A stretch of 64,000 bases of DNA from Lachnospiraceae bacterium (GTDB taxonomy: Bacteria > Bacillota_A > Clostridia > Lachnospirales > Lachnospiraceae), in NCBI GenBank assembly GCA_028694115.1, contig JAQUUB010000002.1:46698-110697 (forward strand). The letters are read 5' to 3'. Position numbers and translations under genes: made by a program. Of this stretch, positions 43,577-52,588 are shown one piece after another; position 1 is the first letter of the stretch, and each line of letters opens with the position of its first letter. Under the pieces are notes generated by a model that saw nothing but the letters and a program-made list of their open reading frames with translations, was not told where the DNA came from and ran no database searches.

Positions 43577-43619
43577 GTAAGGAGGACTGCAGGGAATGTG
43601 CAGACCTGCTTACTTATCT
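43577..43619 (+). other. Intergenic hairpin between rmlB and rmlA
   Basis: TAAGTAAG near 43577 pairs with CTTACTTA near 43611, with an inner GCAGG/CCTGC pair. No U-tract follows, so processing or differential mRNA stability is more likely than termination. Confidence 0.4.
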
Positions 43620-43655
43620 TTGTGAAAGAGAACATATTGATAGAGGAGAACGTGT

Positions 43656-44525
43656 ATGAAAGGTATTATTTTAGCAGGTGGTTCAGGAACGAGATTATAT
43701 CCATTAACAAAAGCAATATCAAAACAAATGATGCCAGTTTATGATAAACCAATGATCTATTACCCATTATCAACATTAATGCTGGCAGGAATACAGGATA
43801 TACTGATAATTTCAACACCAAGAGATTTGCCTATGTTTAAAGAACTCTTTGGAAGTGGAGAACAATTAGGATTAAAGATGTCCTATGCAGTTCAGGAGGA
43901 ACCCAGAGGGTTAGCAGAAGCATTTATCATTGGAGCAGAATTTATCGGAAAAGATAGTGTTGCAATGGTACTAGGAGATAATATTTTTTATGGACAAAGT
44001 TTCTCGAACGTGTTAAGAGAAGTAGCAAGTAGAGAAAGTGGTGCAACTATTTTTGGTTATTATGTCCGTGATCCCAGAGAATATGGTGTTGTTGAATTTG
44101 ATGAAAATGGAATGGCACTTTCGATTGAAGAGAAACCAGAAAATCCAAAATCAAATTATGCGGTTCCAGGACTCTATTTTTATGACAATGATGTTGTTGA
44201 AATTGCTAAAAATGTGAAGCCTTCTGCAAGAGGTGAAATTGAAATAACGAGTATCAACAATGAATATTTAAGAAGAGGCACCTTAAAAGTTGAAACCCTA
44301 GGAAGAGGATTCGCATGGTTAGATACAGGAAATCATGATTCCCTTCTGGATGCTGCTGATTTTGTGTCCGCATTTCAAAAACGTCAAGGGCTATATATTT
44401 CCTGCATTGAGGAAATTGCATATAAGAGAGGCTTTATCAACAAGGAGCAGCTCTTAAAACTGGCAGAATCCTTACGAAAAACGGAATATGGTCAATATTT
44501 GCTAGATGTCGCAAATGGGTTATAA
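43656..44525 (+). CDS. rmlA: Glucose-1-phosphate thymidylyltransferase
   Basis: 289 residues. Makes dTDP-glucose from glucose-1-phosphate and d[32 protein letters not shown] shows the G-x-G-x-R nucleotide loop and catalytic Lys; LGDNIFYGQ has the metal-binding Asp, [20 protein letters not shown] and the [10 protein letters not shown] segment complete the RmlA pattern. AGAGGAG ribosome site at 8 nt. Its end overlaps the next start by 20 bp. Phosphohexomutase for its substrate is encoded at 54694. Confidence 0.96.
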   Translation: MKGIILAGGSGTRLYPLTKAISKQMMPVYDKPMIYYPLSTLMLAGIQDILIISTPRDLPMFKELFGSGEQLGLKMSYAVQEEPRGLAEAFIIGAEFIGKDSVAMVLGDNIFYGQSFSNVLREVASRESGATIFGYYVRDPREYGVVEFDENGMALSIEEKPENPKSNYAVPGLYFYDNDVVEIAKNVKPSARGEIEITSINNEYLRRGTLKVETLGRGFAWLDTGNHDSLLDAADFVSAFQKRQGLYISCIEEIAYKRGFINKEQLLKLAESLRKTEYGQYLLDVANGL

Positions 44526-45717
44526 GAAGCTATTATCTGTACTTGCTTTTATGCTTTCCATTACCGGAATCGCAATTGTAGTAGTTTTCTTTCTCTATTC
44601 TATGGAGCTTAGAAATCAAAAGAATGAAACAGACAGTCAAAGCACTGATAGAGAAATAGCAATTTCAGAAAATATTGCGAAATTAACAGATATTGCAAAA
44701 GTGAAGAAGAAGGAAGAAAGACAAAAGAGGGAAGTATCTGTTCAATTATCTTCTATACAAAAAGATATCAAAGTAAAGCTCTTAGATTCGAATGAAAAGA
44801 GGATAAAAGGAACTCTTTTTCGTATTTCAGTGATTGATCCGTACGGCCAAACTTCTGACTACCAAGATGATGATATGGATGGTTATCTGCATATTGAAAA
44901 TATAAAATCGGGTCCGTATGATGTGAAACTTATGGAAATAGAAGGCTTAGATGTTCCCAAAAACCCGATTAGGGTTCGCGTGAAAGAGGAAATACAATAT
45001 CGGGTGCTGAATGATATTGTTGATGAAATAAAATTAGAATCAGAAATAAACGCTAGCCTTGAAGATACGGCTAATATTGAAGAAGTGGATCAAGGTGTTG
45101 CACATGAAGTCGGAAAAGTCGGATCCCTCGGAATTGATGTATCCAAATGGAATAAGGAAATTGACTGGCAGAAAGTTAAGGATGAAGGAGTAGAGTATGC
45201 GGTTATTCGTCTAGGATATAGGGGTTCATCCACAGGAGTGTTAGTAGAAGATCCGTATTTTGAGAGAAACTTAGAAGAGGCAAGCAGGGTAGGAATCAAC
45301 ACGGCGGTTTATTTCTTTACACAGGCAATCAATGAAGTGGAAGCTGTCGAAGAAGCAAGTATGTGTGTGGCTCTGCTTGATGGGAAAGAGATTCAAATGC
45401 CAATCTATCTTGATGTAGAGGGAAGCTCGGGAAGGGCAGATTCACTTGATCCTACAACAAGAACAAATAATATCTTGGCATTTCTTAAAACAATTGAAAG
45501 CAAAGGGTACGATGCTGGGGTATATGCAAATAAGAATTGGTTAACAAATAAAATAGAGGCGAATCGTTTAGAAAAAAATGAGATCTGGCTGGCTCAATAT
45601 AATGTGATAGAGCCCAATTATGAAGGAAATTATCAAATGTGGCAATATTCTTCCAAAGGAAAAATGAATGGAATTGAAGGCTATGTAGATATGAACAAAA
45701 GACTTAATGTTGAATAA
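44506..45717 (+). CDS. Membrane-anchored GH25 muramidase
   Basis: 403 residues in three parts: an N-terminal membrane helix (about 8-32), a prealbumin/SpaA-like beta domain near 80-165 ([20 protein letters not shown] ... [17 protein letters not shown]), and a glycoside hydrolase family 25 domain from about 208 to the end, with [16 protein letters not shown] (acidic D-x-E) and IWLAQYN motifs. It would cut peptidoglycan at the outer membrane face. It lies between rmlA and rmlC with overlap to rmlA (start ATG 44506 or 44515). It may open the wall locally for polymer export or attachment; this is inference. Confidence 0.87.
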   Translation: MSQMGYKKLLSVLAFMLSITGIAIVVVFFLYSMELRNQKNETDSQSTDREIAISENIAKLTDIAKVKKKEERQKREVSVQLSSIQKDIKVKLLDSNEKRIKGTLFRISVIDPYGQTSDYQDDDMDGYLHIENIKSGPYDVKLMEIEGLDVPKNPIRVRVKEEIQYRVLNDIVDEIKLESEINASLEDTANIEEVDQGVAHEVGKVGSLGIDVSKWNKEIDWQKVKDEGVEYAVIRLGYRGSSTGVLVEDPYFERNLEEASRVGINTAVYFFTQAINEVEAVEEASMCVALLDGKEIQMPIYLDVEGSSGRADSLDPTTRTNNILAFLKTIESKGYDAGVYANKNWLTNKIEANRLEKNEIWLAQYNVIEPNYEGNYQMWQYSSKGKMNGIEGYVDMNKRLNVE

Positions 45718-45730
45718 GGAGAATGAAAAG

Positions 45731-46294
45731 ATGGGAAAGATTACAATAGAAACATGTCATATAGAAGGTCTTAAGGTTATCACTCCTTCTGTTTTTGGAG
45801 ATGCGAGAGGTTATTTTATGGAAACTTATCATTATAATGATTTCAAAGAAGCTGGTATCGACCAGATATTCGTACAGGATAACCAATCAGCCTCAAAAAA
45901 AGGCGTGTTAAGAGGAATGCATTTCCAAAAGAATTTTCCACAAGACAAACTTGTCCGCGTCATAAAGGGAGAAGTTTTTGATGCGGTCATTGATCTGCGT
46001 GAAGGTTCCAAAACATTTGGACAGTGGTATGGTGTTCGCTTATCAGAGGAAAACAAAAAGCAATTCTTCATTCCTAAGGGATTTGCACATGGTTTCCTGG
46101 TATTATCTGATTATGCAGAATTTTGTTACAAATGTACTGATTTTTATCACCCTAATGACGAGGGCGGTATTTTATGGAATGACAAAGAAGTTGGAATCGA
46201 ATGGCCTTTTGAGGACGTAGCGGAATTAACTTTTTCTGATAAGGATCAAGAATGGAAAGGGATTGCTGATTACAAGGCAGAGAGAAACTTATAA
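45731..46294 (+). CDS. rmlC: dTDP-4-dehydrorhamnose 3,5-epimerase
   Basis: 187 residues from ATG 45731 with AAGGAG at 9 nt; the TTG at 45707 overlaps the upstream gene and adds eight residues. Cupin fold with KGVLRGMHFQ (catalytic His), DLREGSKTFGQWYGVRLSEEN and IPKGFAHGFLVLSDYAEFCYKCTDFYHP-type sequence (conserved Tyr/Asp). It epimerises dTDP-4-keto-6-deoxyglucose on the way to dTDP-L-rhamnose. The last reductase (RmlD) is not in the window; if it exists it is elsewhere. Confidence 0.95.
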   Translation: MGKITIETCHIEGLKVITPSVFGDARGYFMETYHYNDFKEAGIDQIFVQDNQSASKKGVLRGMHFQKNFPQDKLVRVIKGEVFDAVIDLREGSKTFGQWYGVRLSEENKKQFFIPKGFAHGFLVLSDYAEFCYKCTDFYHPNDEGGILWNDKEVGIEWPFEDVAELTFSDKDQEWKGIADYKAERNL

Positions 46295-46296
46295 TT

Positions 46297-47271
46297 ATGA
46301 CCAAAAAGAAAAAAGTGATCTTGGTAGGACTGGCTTTTGTGATCATTGCAAATGTCTATATTATTACGCATCACAATCCACTAGCCGTACAAGCACAAGA
46401 AATAATTAAAAAGATAATATCATGCGTTTTATTAGATAGTGCATTTACTGGATTCTGTCTGTTATACGATAAGATTATTATTTTGCCCATTGAGTTATGG
46501 CAAAATAGGGAGCTTATCGCAAAACTGTCAGTAAATGATTTTAAATCAAAGTATTCAGGAAATTATCTGGGTGTTTTCTGGGCCTTTGTTCAACCAGTCA
46601 TTACGGTCTTGGTATATTGGTTTGTCTTTGCGGTCATGCGTGGTGACTGGGGACTTGATGCAGGAAAATATCCATTTGTATTATGGCTTATTGTTGGTAT
46701 TGTTCCATGGTTTTTCTTTGCTGATGCACTAAGCCAGGGGACAAGTGCTCTGTTATCCTACGAATATCTTGTAAAGAAGGTAGTATTCAAAATCAGTATC
46801 TTACCTATTATTAAAGTGATTTCAGCTATGTTTATCCATGGCTTTTTTGTGCTTTTTGCGCTGGTTTTATTATGCTGTTATGGATATTTTCCTGATTTCT
46901 ATACCTTACAGATTTTTTATTTTACTTTTTGTATGTTTATGCTTACATTGGGACTTAGTTATATTACTTGTTCCGTTGTAGTGTTTTTTAGAGACTTGGG
47001 ACAAATGATATCTATTGTTTTGCAGGTGGGTATTTGGATAACGCCGATTATGTGGAATATAGAAATCTTACCAAGATGGCTACAGATGGTTTTTAAATTA
47101 AATCCAGTTTTTTATATTGTAGATGGTTATCGAATGGCTCTTCTTGATAAGATGTGGTTCTTTGAACATTTCTATTCTACAGCATATTTTTGGATCTTTA
47201 CCGTATCCACATTTCTATTTGGTGCAGTAATATTTAAGAGATTGAAAGTACATTTTGCTGATGTGCTCTAA
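46297..47271 (+). CDS. wzm: Polysaccharide ABC transporter permease (Wzm/TagG family)
   Basis: 324 residues. An N-terminal extra membrane helix (about 7-25) precedes the ABC-2 core, which begins NRELIAKLSVNDFKSKYSGN and continues YLGVFWAFVQPVITVLVYW, a signature of polysaccharide and teichoic acid exporters. About six further membrane segments. It pairs with the Wzt ATPase 17 bp downstream to move a completed lipid-linked polymer out of the cell. It begins 2 bp after rmlC. The N-terminal extra helix is unusual for the family. Confidence 0.92.
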   Translation: MTKKKKVILVGLAFVIIANVYIITHHNPLAVQAQEIIKKIISCVLLDSAFTGFCLLYDKIIILPIELWQNRELIAKLSVNDFKSKYSGNYLGVFWAFVQPVITVLVYWFVFAVMRGDWGLDAGKYPFVLWLIVGIVPWFFFADALSQGTSALLSYEYLVKKVVFKISILPIIKVISAMFIHGFFVLFALVLLCCYGYFPDFYTLQIFYFTFCMFMLTLGLSYITCSVVVFFRDLGQMISIVLQVGIWITPIMWNIEILPRWLQMVFKLNPVFYIVDGYRMALLDKMWFFEHFYSTAYFWIFTVSTFLFGAVIFKRLKVHFADVL

Positions 47272-47288
47272 AATTAGAAAGGTACAGA

Positions 47289-48563
47289 TTGAGAATGGAA
47301 GAAATAGCTATCCAGGTGGAGCATTTAGATAAAGTATATAAGCTGTATGATAAGCCAATGGACCGTTTAAAAGAGTCCTTGGGTATGGCAAGAAGAAAAA
47401 AACTTTCTAGAGAACATTATGCTTTGAAAGATGTAAATGTAACCGTAAAGCGCGGAGAAACAATAGGCATCATTGGTACCAATGGATCTGGAAAATCGAC
47501 AATATTAAAAATTATTACAGGTGTTTTAAATCCGACGTCAGGAAATGTCATGATTAATGGTAGGATTTCAGCACTTTTGGAATTAGGTGCTGGTTTTAAT
47601 ATGGAGTTTACAGGTATTGAGAATGTATATTTGAATGGTACCATGATTGGCTTCTCGAAGGCAGAGATTGATGCAAAATTACAGGATATTCTTGACTTTG
47701 CTGATATTGGTGAATTTGTTTATCAAAAGGTAAAAACCTACTCGAGTGGTATGTTCGTAAGACTTGCATTTGCAGTTGCTATCAATATTGAACCAGAAAT
47801 ACTAATTGTTGACGAAGCACTATCTGTGGGAGACGTGTTTTTTCAGAATAAGTGTTATCATAAATTTGAAGAATTTAAAGCACAAGGAAGGACCATCCTT
47901 TTTGTGAGTCATGATTTGAGCAGTATCAGCAAGTATTGTGACAGAGTTGTTTTGCTAGAGCATGGGAAAAAACTTGGTGAAGGCACACCAAAAGATATGA
48001 TCGATATGTACAAGAAGGTGTTGGTACACCAGCTTGACGATAGTACAATGAGCAATGCAGCAAAAAATGTGCAACCAAAAGGAAGTTTATGGAAAGATAA
48101 GATGACGTTGAATCCGGACCAGGATGTTTATGGAAGCGGGTTGGCGGAGATAGAAGATTTTTGTGCAGTTGATAATAGTGGTAACATTACCAATACGATT
48201 ATTAAGGGTGAGCCATTTACCATAAAAATGAAAGTAAGGTTTTATGATAATCTTTCGGAACCAATTATTGCAGTATCTTATAAAAATCGATTAGGTGTTG
48301 AAATTACCGGTACCAATACTATGTTTGAAAAAATCAGCACCGGTACACCGGGACCCGGTGAATTCCTAATCGTAACCTTCACCCAGAATATGTCGTTACA
48401 GGGAGGAGAATATCTGATTTCTCTTGGATGTACAGGATATCGAGAGGGTGAATTTACCGTATATCATAGAATGTATGATATCTTTAATTTGCAGGTAATC
48501 TCATCGAAAGATACAACAGGTTATTATGATATGGACTCAGAAACAGAAGTTAGACGTGTTTGA
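47289..48563 (+). CDS. wzt: Polysaccharide ABC transporter ATPase with Wzt C-terminal glycan-binding domain
   Basis: 424 residues. Residues ~1-245 are the ATPase (Walker A GTNGSGKST, signature YSSGM, Walker B ILIVDEALSVGD, H-loop FVSHD); residues ~265-415 form a beta-sandwich Wzt_C domain with DFCAVDNSGN and FTIKMKVRF. In E. coli O9a this domain recognises the modified non-reducing end of the polymer. Start TTG 47289 (AAAGG at 6 nt) is slightly better placed than ATG 47295. The next gene encodes a methyltransferase-kinase fusion, the type of enzyme that makes such an end cap. Confidence 0.92.
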   Translation: MRMEEIAIQVEHLDKVYKLYDKPMDRLKESLGMARRKKLSREHYALKDVNVTVKRGETIGIIGTNGSGKSTILKIITGVLNPTSGNVMINGRISALLELGAGFNMEFTGIENVYLNGTMIGFSKAEIDAKLQDILDFADIGEFVYQKVKTYSSGMFVRLAFAVAINIEPEILIVDEALSVGDVFFQNKCYHKFEEFKAQGRTILFVSHDLSSISKYCDRVVLLEHGKKLGEGTPKDMIDMYKKVLVHQLDDSTMSNAAKNVQPKGSLWKDKMTLNPDQDVYGSGLAEIEDFCAVDNSGNITNTIIKGEPFTIKMKVRFYDNLSEPIIAVSYKNRLGVEITGTNTMFEKISTGTPGPGEFLIVTFTQNMSLQGGEYLISLGCTGYREGEFTVYHRMYDIFNLQVISSKDTTGYYDMDSETEVRRV

Positions 48564-48591
48564 AATACAGGGAAGTTGAAAGGAACATGGT

Positions 48592-50766
48592 ATGAAGATA
48601 GAAAACAAAGTTGAAAAGATAGGTGAGGTACTTCTTGACTACAGCAATTATCCAGGTGAAGACTTTTATAGCGAAGGTGCAGAAGAGGATGCGCTATTAG
48701 AAACAGTAAAAAGCCATTCCAAAAAGGAATATAATCGTCTAATTGCAGAAAACAGTCGCTGGTCCATGCTCTATCATTTATCCCATATTCGCGGAAATAT
48801 TGTAGACTTCCTTCCAATTACAAAGCATGATCGTGTGTTGGAAGTGGGTTCTGGATGTGGGGCCATTACTGGTACGCTTGCAGAAAAAGCCCACAAGGTT
48901 ACGTGTATTGAACTTAGTAAGAAAAGAAGTCTGATTAATGCATATCGAAATAAGGATAAAGATAATGTTGAGATTAAGGTGGGGAATTTTCAAGATGTAG
49001 AGATCCATTTAACTGAAAAATATGATTATATCATGTTAATAGGTGTTTTTGAATATGCAGCAAGCTATATCAAAGATGATTCCCCCTATGAGAAATTTTT
49101 AGAAATATTATCTTCTCATCTAACAAATGGTGGTCAGATTGTAATTGCGATTGAAAATAAATATGGAATGAAATATTGGGCTGGGTGCAAAGAGGACCAT
49201 GTAGGAAAGTTTTTCGAAGGAATCGAAGGTTATACAAAAACAGAGGGAGTAAAAACTTTCTCCAAGAATTCTCTCGAGAAATTAGTAAAAAGGTGTGGTT
49301 TCAGTAGTGAATTTTTCTATCCGTATCCTGATTATAAATTACCGATTACCATCTACTCCGATCAATATCTTCCGAAGGTGGGGGAACTGAACGATAACAT
49401 TAGAAATTTTGATGCGGAGAGGGTAATCGCATTTGACGAGGGATTAGCCTTTGATGAGATGATTCGTGAAGATATGTTTCCTTTTTATTCAAACTCCTAT
49501 CTTGCAATATTGAATAGGGATGAAAAGGTGGAAAGCTTTACAACAAGGAAACCAATCTATTCCAAGCATTCGAATGAAAGAGATGATAGATTCTGTATTC
49601 GTACAGATATTGAAAAAAACGGATATGGAGAAATGTTTGTATCGAAAACACCACATAGTCCTATTGCAAAAGAACACGTTGCAAAGCTTGCAAATCATTA
49701 TGATAAACAGATAGAGCAATATGAAGGAACAAAACTAAAGCCCAATAAAGGGATATTAAAAGAAGACAGAGACTCAAACCAAATAATGATGCAATTAGAA
49801 TATCTGACAGGGAAGACATTAGAGCAGAAATTAGATGAGTTGTATGACCAAGGAAAAATAGACGAACTAATAAACCAGATTGATGAATTTTGTTCCACAA
49901 TAAGAGGCATGAATAAGAAGGTTCCTTTTACAATGACGGAACCATACCAAACGATATTTGGTAATGTTGCTCTTCCTGGAGAACAGGAAAGTTTACAAAT
50001 AACAAATCTAGATTTAATTTTTTCAAATATTATAATCAATCAAGGATGGAATGTGATTGATTATGAATGGACCTTTGAATTTCCAATTCCAATTAATTTC
50101 GTAATATACCGCGCGTTATTTTATTATTTCTTTCATGATAAACAAGAGTTTGCAATTAAGAATAAGATTTATGAGAGATTTGGTATTTCAAAAGAGGAAG
50201 TAGTCCTATATAAACAAATGGAACATCATTTCCAACAATATATTATTGGAGATAAGTTTTCTTTGGTAAGTATGTATTCTTTAATGGGAAGAAATGCTGT
50301 ATCAATTGCAAGACTTGCAGAGTATGGAGCTCTTTTACCACGCTGTGACCGTGTAAAAGTCTACTTTGATAAAGGGGATGGATTTAACGAAAATAACACG
50401 TGTTTTTATACTGCCACCTTTACCGATGAGGAAAGAGTGACTCTTGAGTTTGTAACAGAAGCTGATGTAAAGGCAGTCCGAATAGACCCAGCATCTTATC
50501 CCTGTATGGTAATGCTTCACAATTTTGGAGTAGAGTGTGTATTAGTAAATGGTACGGTTATGCCAGGAAATACCGTTTTCTATCATACAGATGATCCTCA
50601 GATAATTATTGAAAAGATAAATGGAGGTCAGAAAATCCATATCGAATATACAATCACCATGTTCCGTAAGGATTTCTTTGAAAATATAGCTGAGGGAATT
50701 ACCCATATGCAGAATTCAATCTTTAAAAAAAGGAAAGGACCTTATGAAAAAGTCAGATTATCTTAA
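48592..50766 (+). CDS. Methyltransferase-kinase fusion, WbdD-like chain-capping candidate
   Basis: 724 residues. Residues ~40-250 are a class I SAM methyltransferase (LEVGSGCGAITG from about 83, then IELSKKR acidic site). Residues ~330-590 look like a protein-kinase/APH-like fold: MFVSKTPHS supplies a lysine near 350, and NLDLIFSNIIIN with IDYEW near 472-492 matches the catalytic-loop Asn and metal-binding Asp. A ~120-residue C-terminal domain follows. The same two activities in WbdD add a phosphate/methyl cap that stops polymer growth and is read by Wzt. Adjacent to wzm/wzt, that role is likely here. AAAGGA ribosome site; the 3' end overlaps the next gene by 23 bp. Confidence 0.8.
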   Translation: MKIENKVEKIGEVLLDYSNYPGEDFYSEGAEEDALLETVKSHSKKEYNRLIAENSRWSMLYHLSHIRGNIVDFLPITKHDRVLEVGSGCGAITGTLAEKAHKVTCIELSKKRSLINAYRNKDKDNVEIKVGNFQDVEIHLTEKYDYIMLIGVFEYAASYIKDDSPYEKFLEILSSHLTNGGQIVIAIENKYGMKYWAGCKEDHVGKFFEGIEGYTKTEGVKTFSKNSLEKLVKRCGFSSEFFYPYPDYKLPITIYSDQYLPKVGELNDNIRNFDAERVIAFDEGLAFDEMIREDMFPFYSNSYLAILNRDEKVESFTTRKPIYSKHSNERDDRFCIRTDIEKNGYGEMFVSKTPHSPIAKEHVAKLANHYDKQIEQYEGTKLKPNKGILKEDRDSNQIMMQLEYLTGKTLEQKLDELYDQGKIDELINQIDEFCSTIRGMNKKVPFTMTEPYQTIFGNVALPGEQESLQITNLDLIFSNIIINQGWNVIDYEWTFEFPIPINFVIYRALFYYFFHDKQEFAIKNKIYERFGISKEEVVLYKQMEHHFQQYIIGDKFSLVSMYSLMGRNAVSIARLAEYGALLPRCDRVKVYFDKGDGFNENNTCFYTATFTDEERVTLEFVTEADVKAVRIDPASYPCMVMLHNFGVECVLVNGTVMPGNTVFYHTDDPQIIIEKINGGQKIHIEYTITMFRKDFFENIAEGITHMQNSIFKKRKGPYEKVRLS

Positions 50767-52588
50767 GGAAATAGAGAGAGCTGAAAATCCATATACTTTT
50801 TGGCTAGGTGAACATCCACTAACCAATCCTTTGAATGGTGATGATAAATGTCTGTTGAATGATGACTATATTGCGTTTGCAAATGTTGATGGTAAAGTGG
50901 AAGAAACAGCATTTTTCATAATCAATCAATATATTGAAAAGTATAATCCTGATTTAATTTATACAGACGAAGACCAGATAGATCATGAAACAGGGAAACG
51001 GAAAAGTCCATGGTTAAAACCAGATTGGTCTCCAGATACACTAGATAGTTTTTTCTATTTTGGTGGTTTTGTTATTCTTCGCAAATCATATGCAGAAGAT
51101 ATTGCAAAAGGGAGGGTATCTATCTGTGAATTGTCAAAAATGGGAAATACAAATCAGGAATTGATGGATTTTTTGAAGGAATGTGCCTTTGCAACAAAGG
51201 AAATTGTTCATATTCCTGAGATTCTATTTCATCATTTTTCTGAAAAAAATTATTATTATGATACGAGCAGTAAACAAGAAGAACCATTTCAGATAGAGAA
51301 GACAGAATCTGTAAACAAAATATCAATCATTATCCTCAGTAAAGATAATTGTGAGATGTTAAAAAAATGCGTCTCCTCCATAAAACAGTATTCTGACTAT
51401 GAATACTATGAAGTCATCGTGGTTGATAATGGGAGCGAGGAAGAAAATCGTATAAAATCGGAGATGTTGTCTCAAGAATTACAATTCTCCTATTACTATC
51501 ACCCTTCAGAATTTGAATATTCTACACTGTGCAACTTTGGAGCAGCAAAAGCAACAGGTGATTTTCTTTTATTTATGAATGATGATATAGAAGTTACGGA
51601 ATGCAATCACTTTATGCAAAGAATGTTGTGCTATGCAAAGAAAACGCATGTTGGTGCAGTCGGTATTAAATTATTATATCCTGAAACAAAGCTGATTCAG
51701 CATGTTGGGATTACCGATTTAGACGTGGGACCTTCTCATAAACTAGCTACGTACCCGGATGGAAAGGTGTATGATCGAGGCAGAAACCGATTGAATTATA
51801 ATGTACTTGCTGTTACCGGTGCGTGCCTGATGATTCAAAGAGTTAAATTCGAAGAAGTGGGTGCCTTTGATGAGAGAATCAAAGTGTCTTATACAGATGT
51901 TGATTTGTGTGTTGATTTGTATGAGAAAGGATATTTTAACGTTGTCATAAACGAGTGTTTTTTGCTTCACTATGAATCCATATCCAGAGGAAATGACATT
52001 CAGAATGCGAAAAAAAGAGAACGATTAATAAGCGAAAAGAAGTTTTTTTATCAAAAACATCCTTTTCTAAAACAAACAGGGGATCCTTTTTATCATAAGT
52101 ATTTTAGTAGAAATTCTTTGGCTTATGAGATTGATTATCCAATGGAATGGGAGAAAAAAGATCATTTCACAACGATTACTCCTGTAAATGAAAAAAAACT
52201 TGTAGCTTTTAAGAGTGATTCTTTCCATTTTAATATTGATCGAATGGACTTAAAGATGCCAGAAGATGAAAATCAGATTCCTATATATGAAATAGAAGGA
52301 TGGTGTTTCTTTTCGAGAAAAAACAATCTGAGATTTCAAAAAGAATTGATTTTAGTTTCGGAAAACGACCAAATGCAATGTTCTGTGATTTCAAAATATA
52401 GAAAAGATTTAGAAGATGTTTTTCCAGGAGAAAAATATATTATGATGTCAGGATTCCTATGTAAAATACCTGTTTCAAAGCTTTCAGAGGGTGCAACTTA
52501 TGATGTGAAGGTTGGGTTGACATCAGAATGGACTGGAAAATGTTATGTGAAGGAGACAAAATGGCAGATAAAGAACAAGAGGCTTTAG
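50744..52588 (+). CDS. GT2 glycosyltransferase with degenerate first domain
   Basis: 614 residues. Residues ~45-165 resemble only the second half of a GT2 domain (LIYTDEDQIDHETG, WLKPDWSPDTLDSFFYFGGF), lacking the nucleotide-binding first half. Residues ~190-440 are a complete GT-A domain with IIILSKDNCE, VDNGSEE, MNDDIEV (DxD-like), TGACLMIQR and DVDLCVDLYEKG, as in RfbN/RgpF-like rhamnosyltransferases. A C-terminal beta-rich region (~480-610) has IEGWCFFSRK. AGGAAAGG upstream; coupled to the methyltransferase-kinase and to the next GT2. Confidence 0.85.
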   Translation: MKKSDYLKEIERAENPYTFWLGEHPLTNPLNGDDKCLLNDDYIAFANVDGKVEETAFFIINQYIEKYNPDLIYTDEDQIDHETGKRKSPWLKPDWSPDTLDSFFYFGGFVILRKSYAEDIAKGRVSICELSKMGNTNQELMDFLKECAFATKEIVHIPEILFHHFSEKNYYYDTSSKQEEPFQIEKTESVNKISIIILSKDNCEMLKKCVSSIKQYSDYEYYEVIVVDNGSEEENRIKSEMLSQELQFSYYYHPSEFEYSTLCNFGAAKATGDFLLFMNDDIEVTECNHFMQRMLCYAKKTHVGAVGIKLLYPETKLIQHVGITDLDVGPSHKLATYPDGKVYDRGRNRLNYNVLAVTGACLMIQRVKFEEVGAFDERIKVSYTDVDLCVDLYEKGYFNVVINECFLLHYESISRGNDIQNAKKRERLISEKKFFYQKHPFLKQTGDPFYHKYFSRNSLAYEIDYPMEWEKKDHFTTITPVNEKKLVAFKSDSFHFNIDRMDLKMPEDENQIPIYEIEGWCFFSRKNNLRFQKELILVSENDQMQCSVISKYRKDLEDVFPGEKYIMMSGFLCKIPVSKLSEGATYDVKVGLTSEWTGKCYVKETKWQIKNKRL

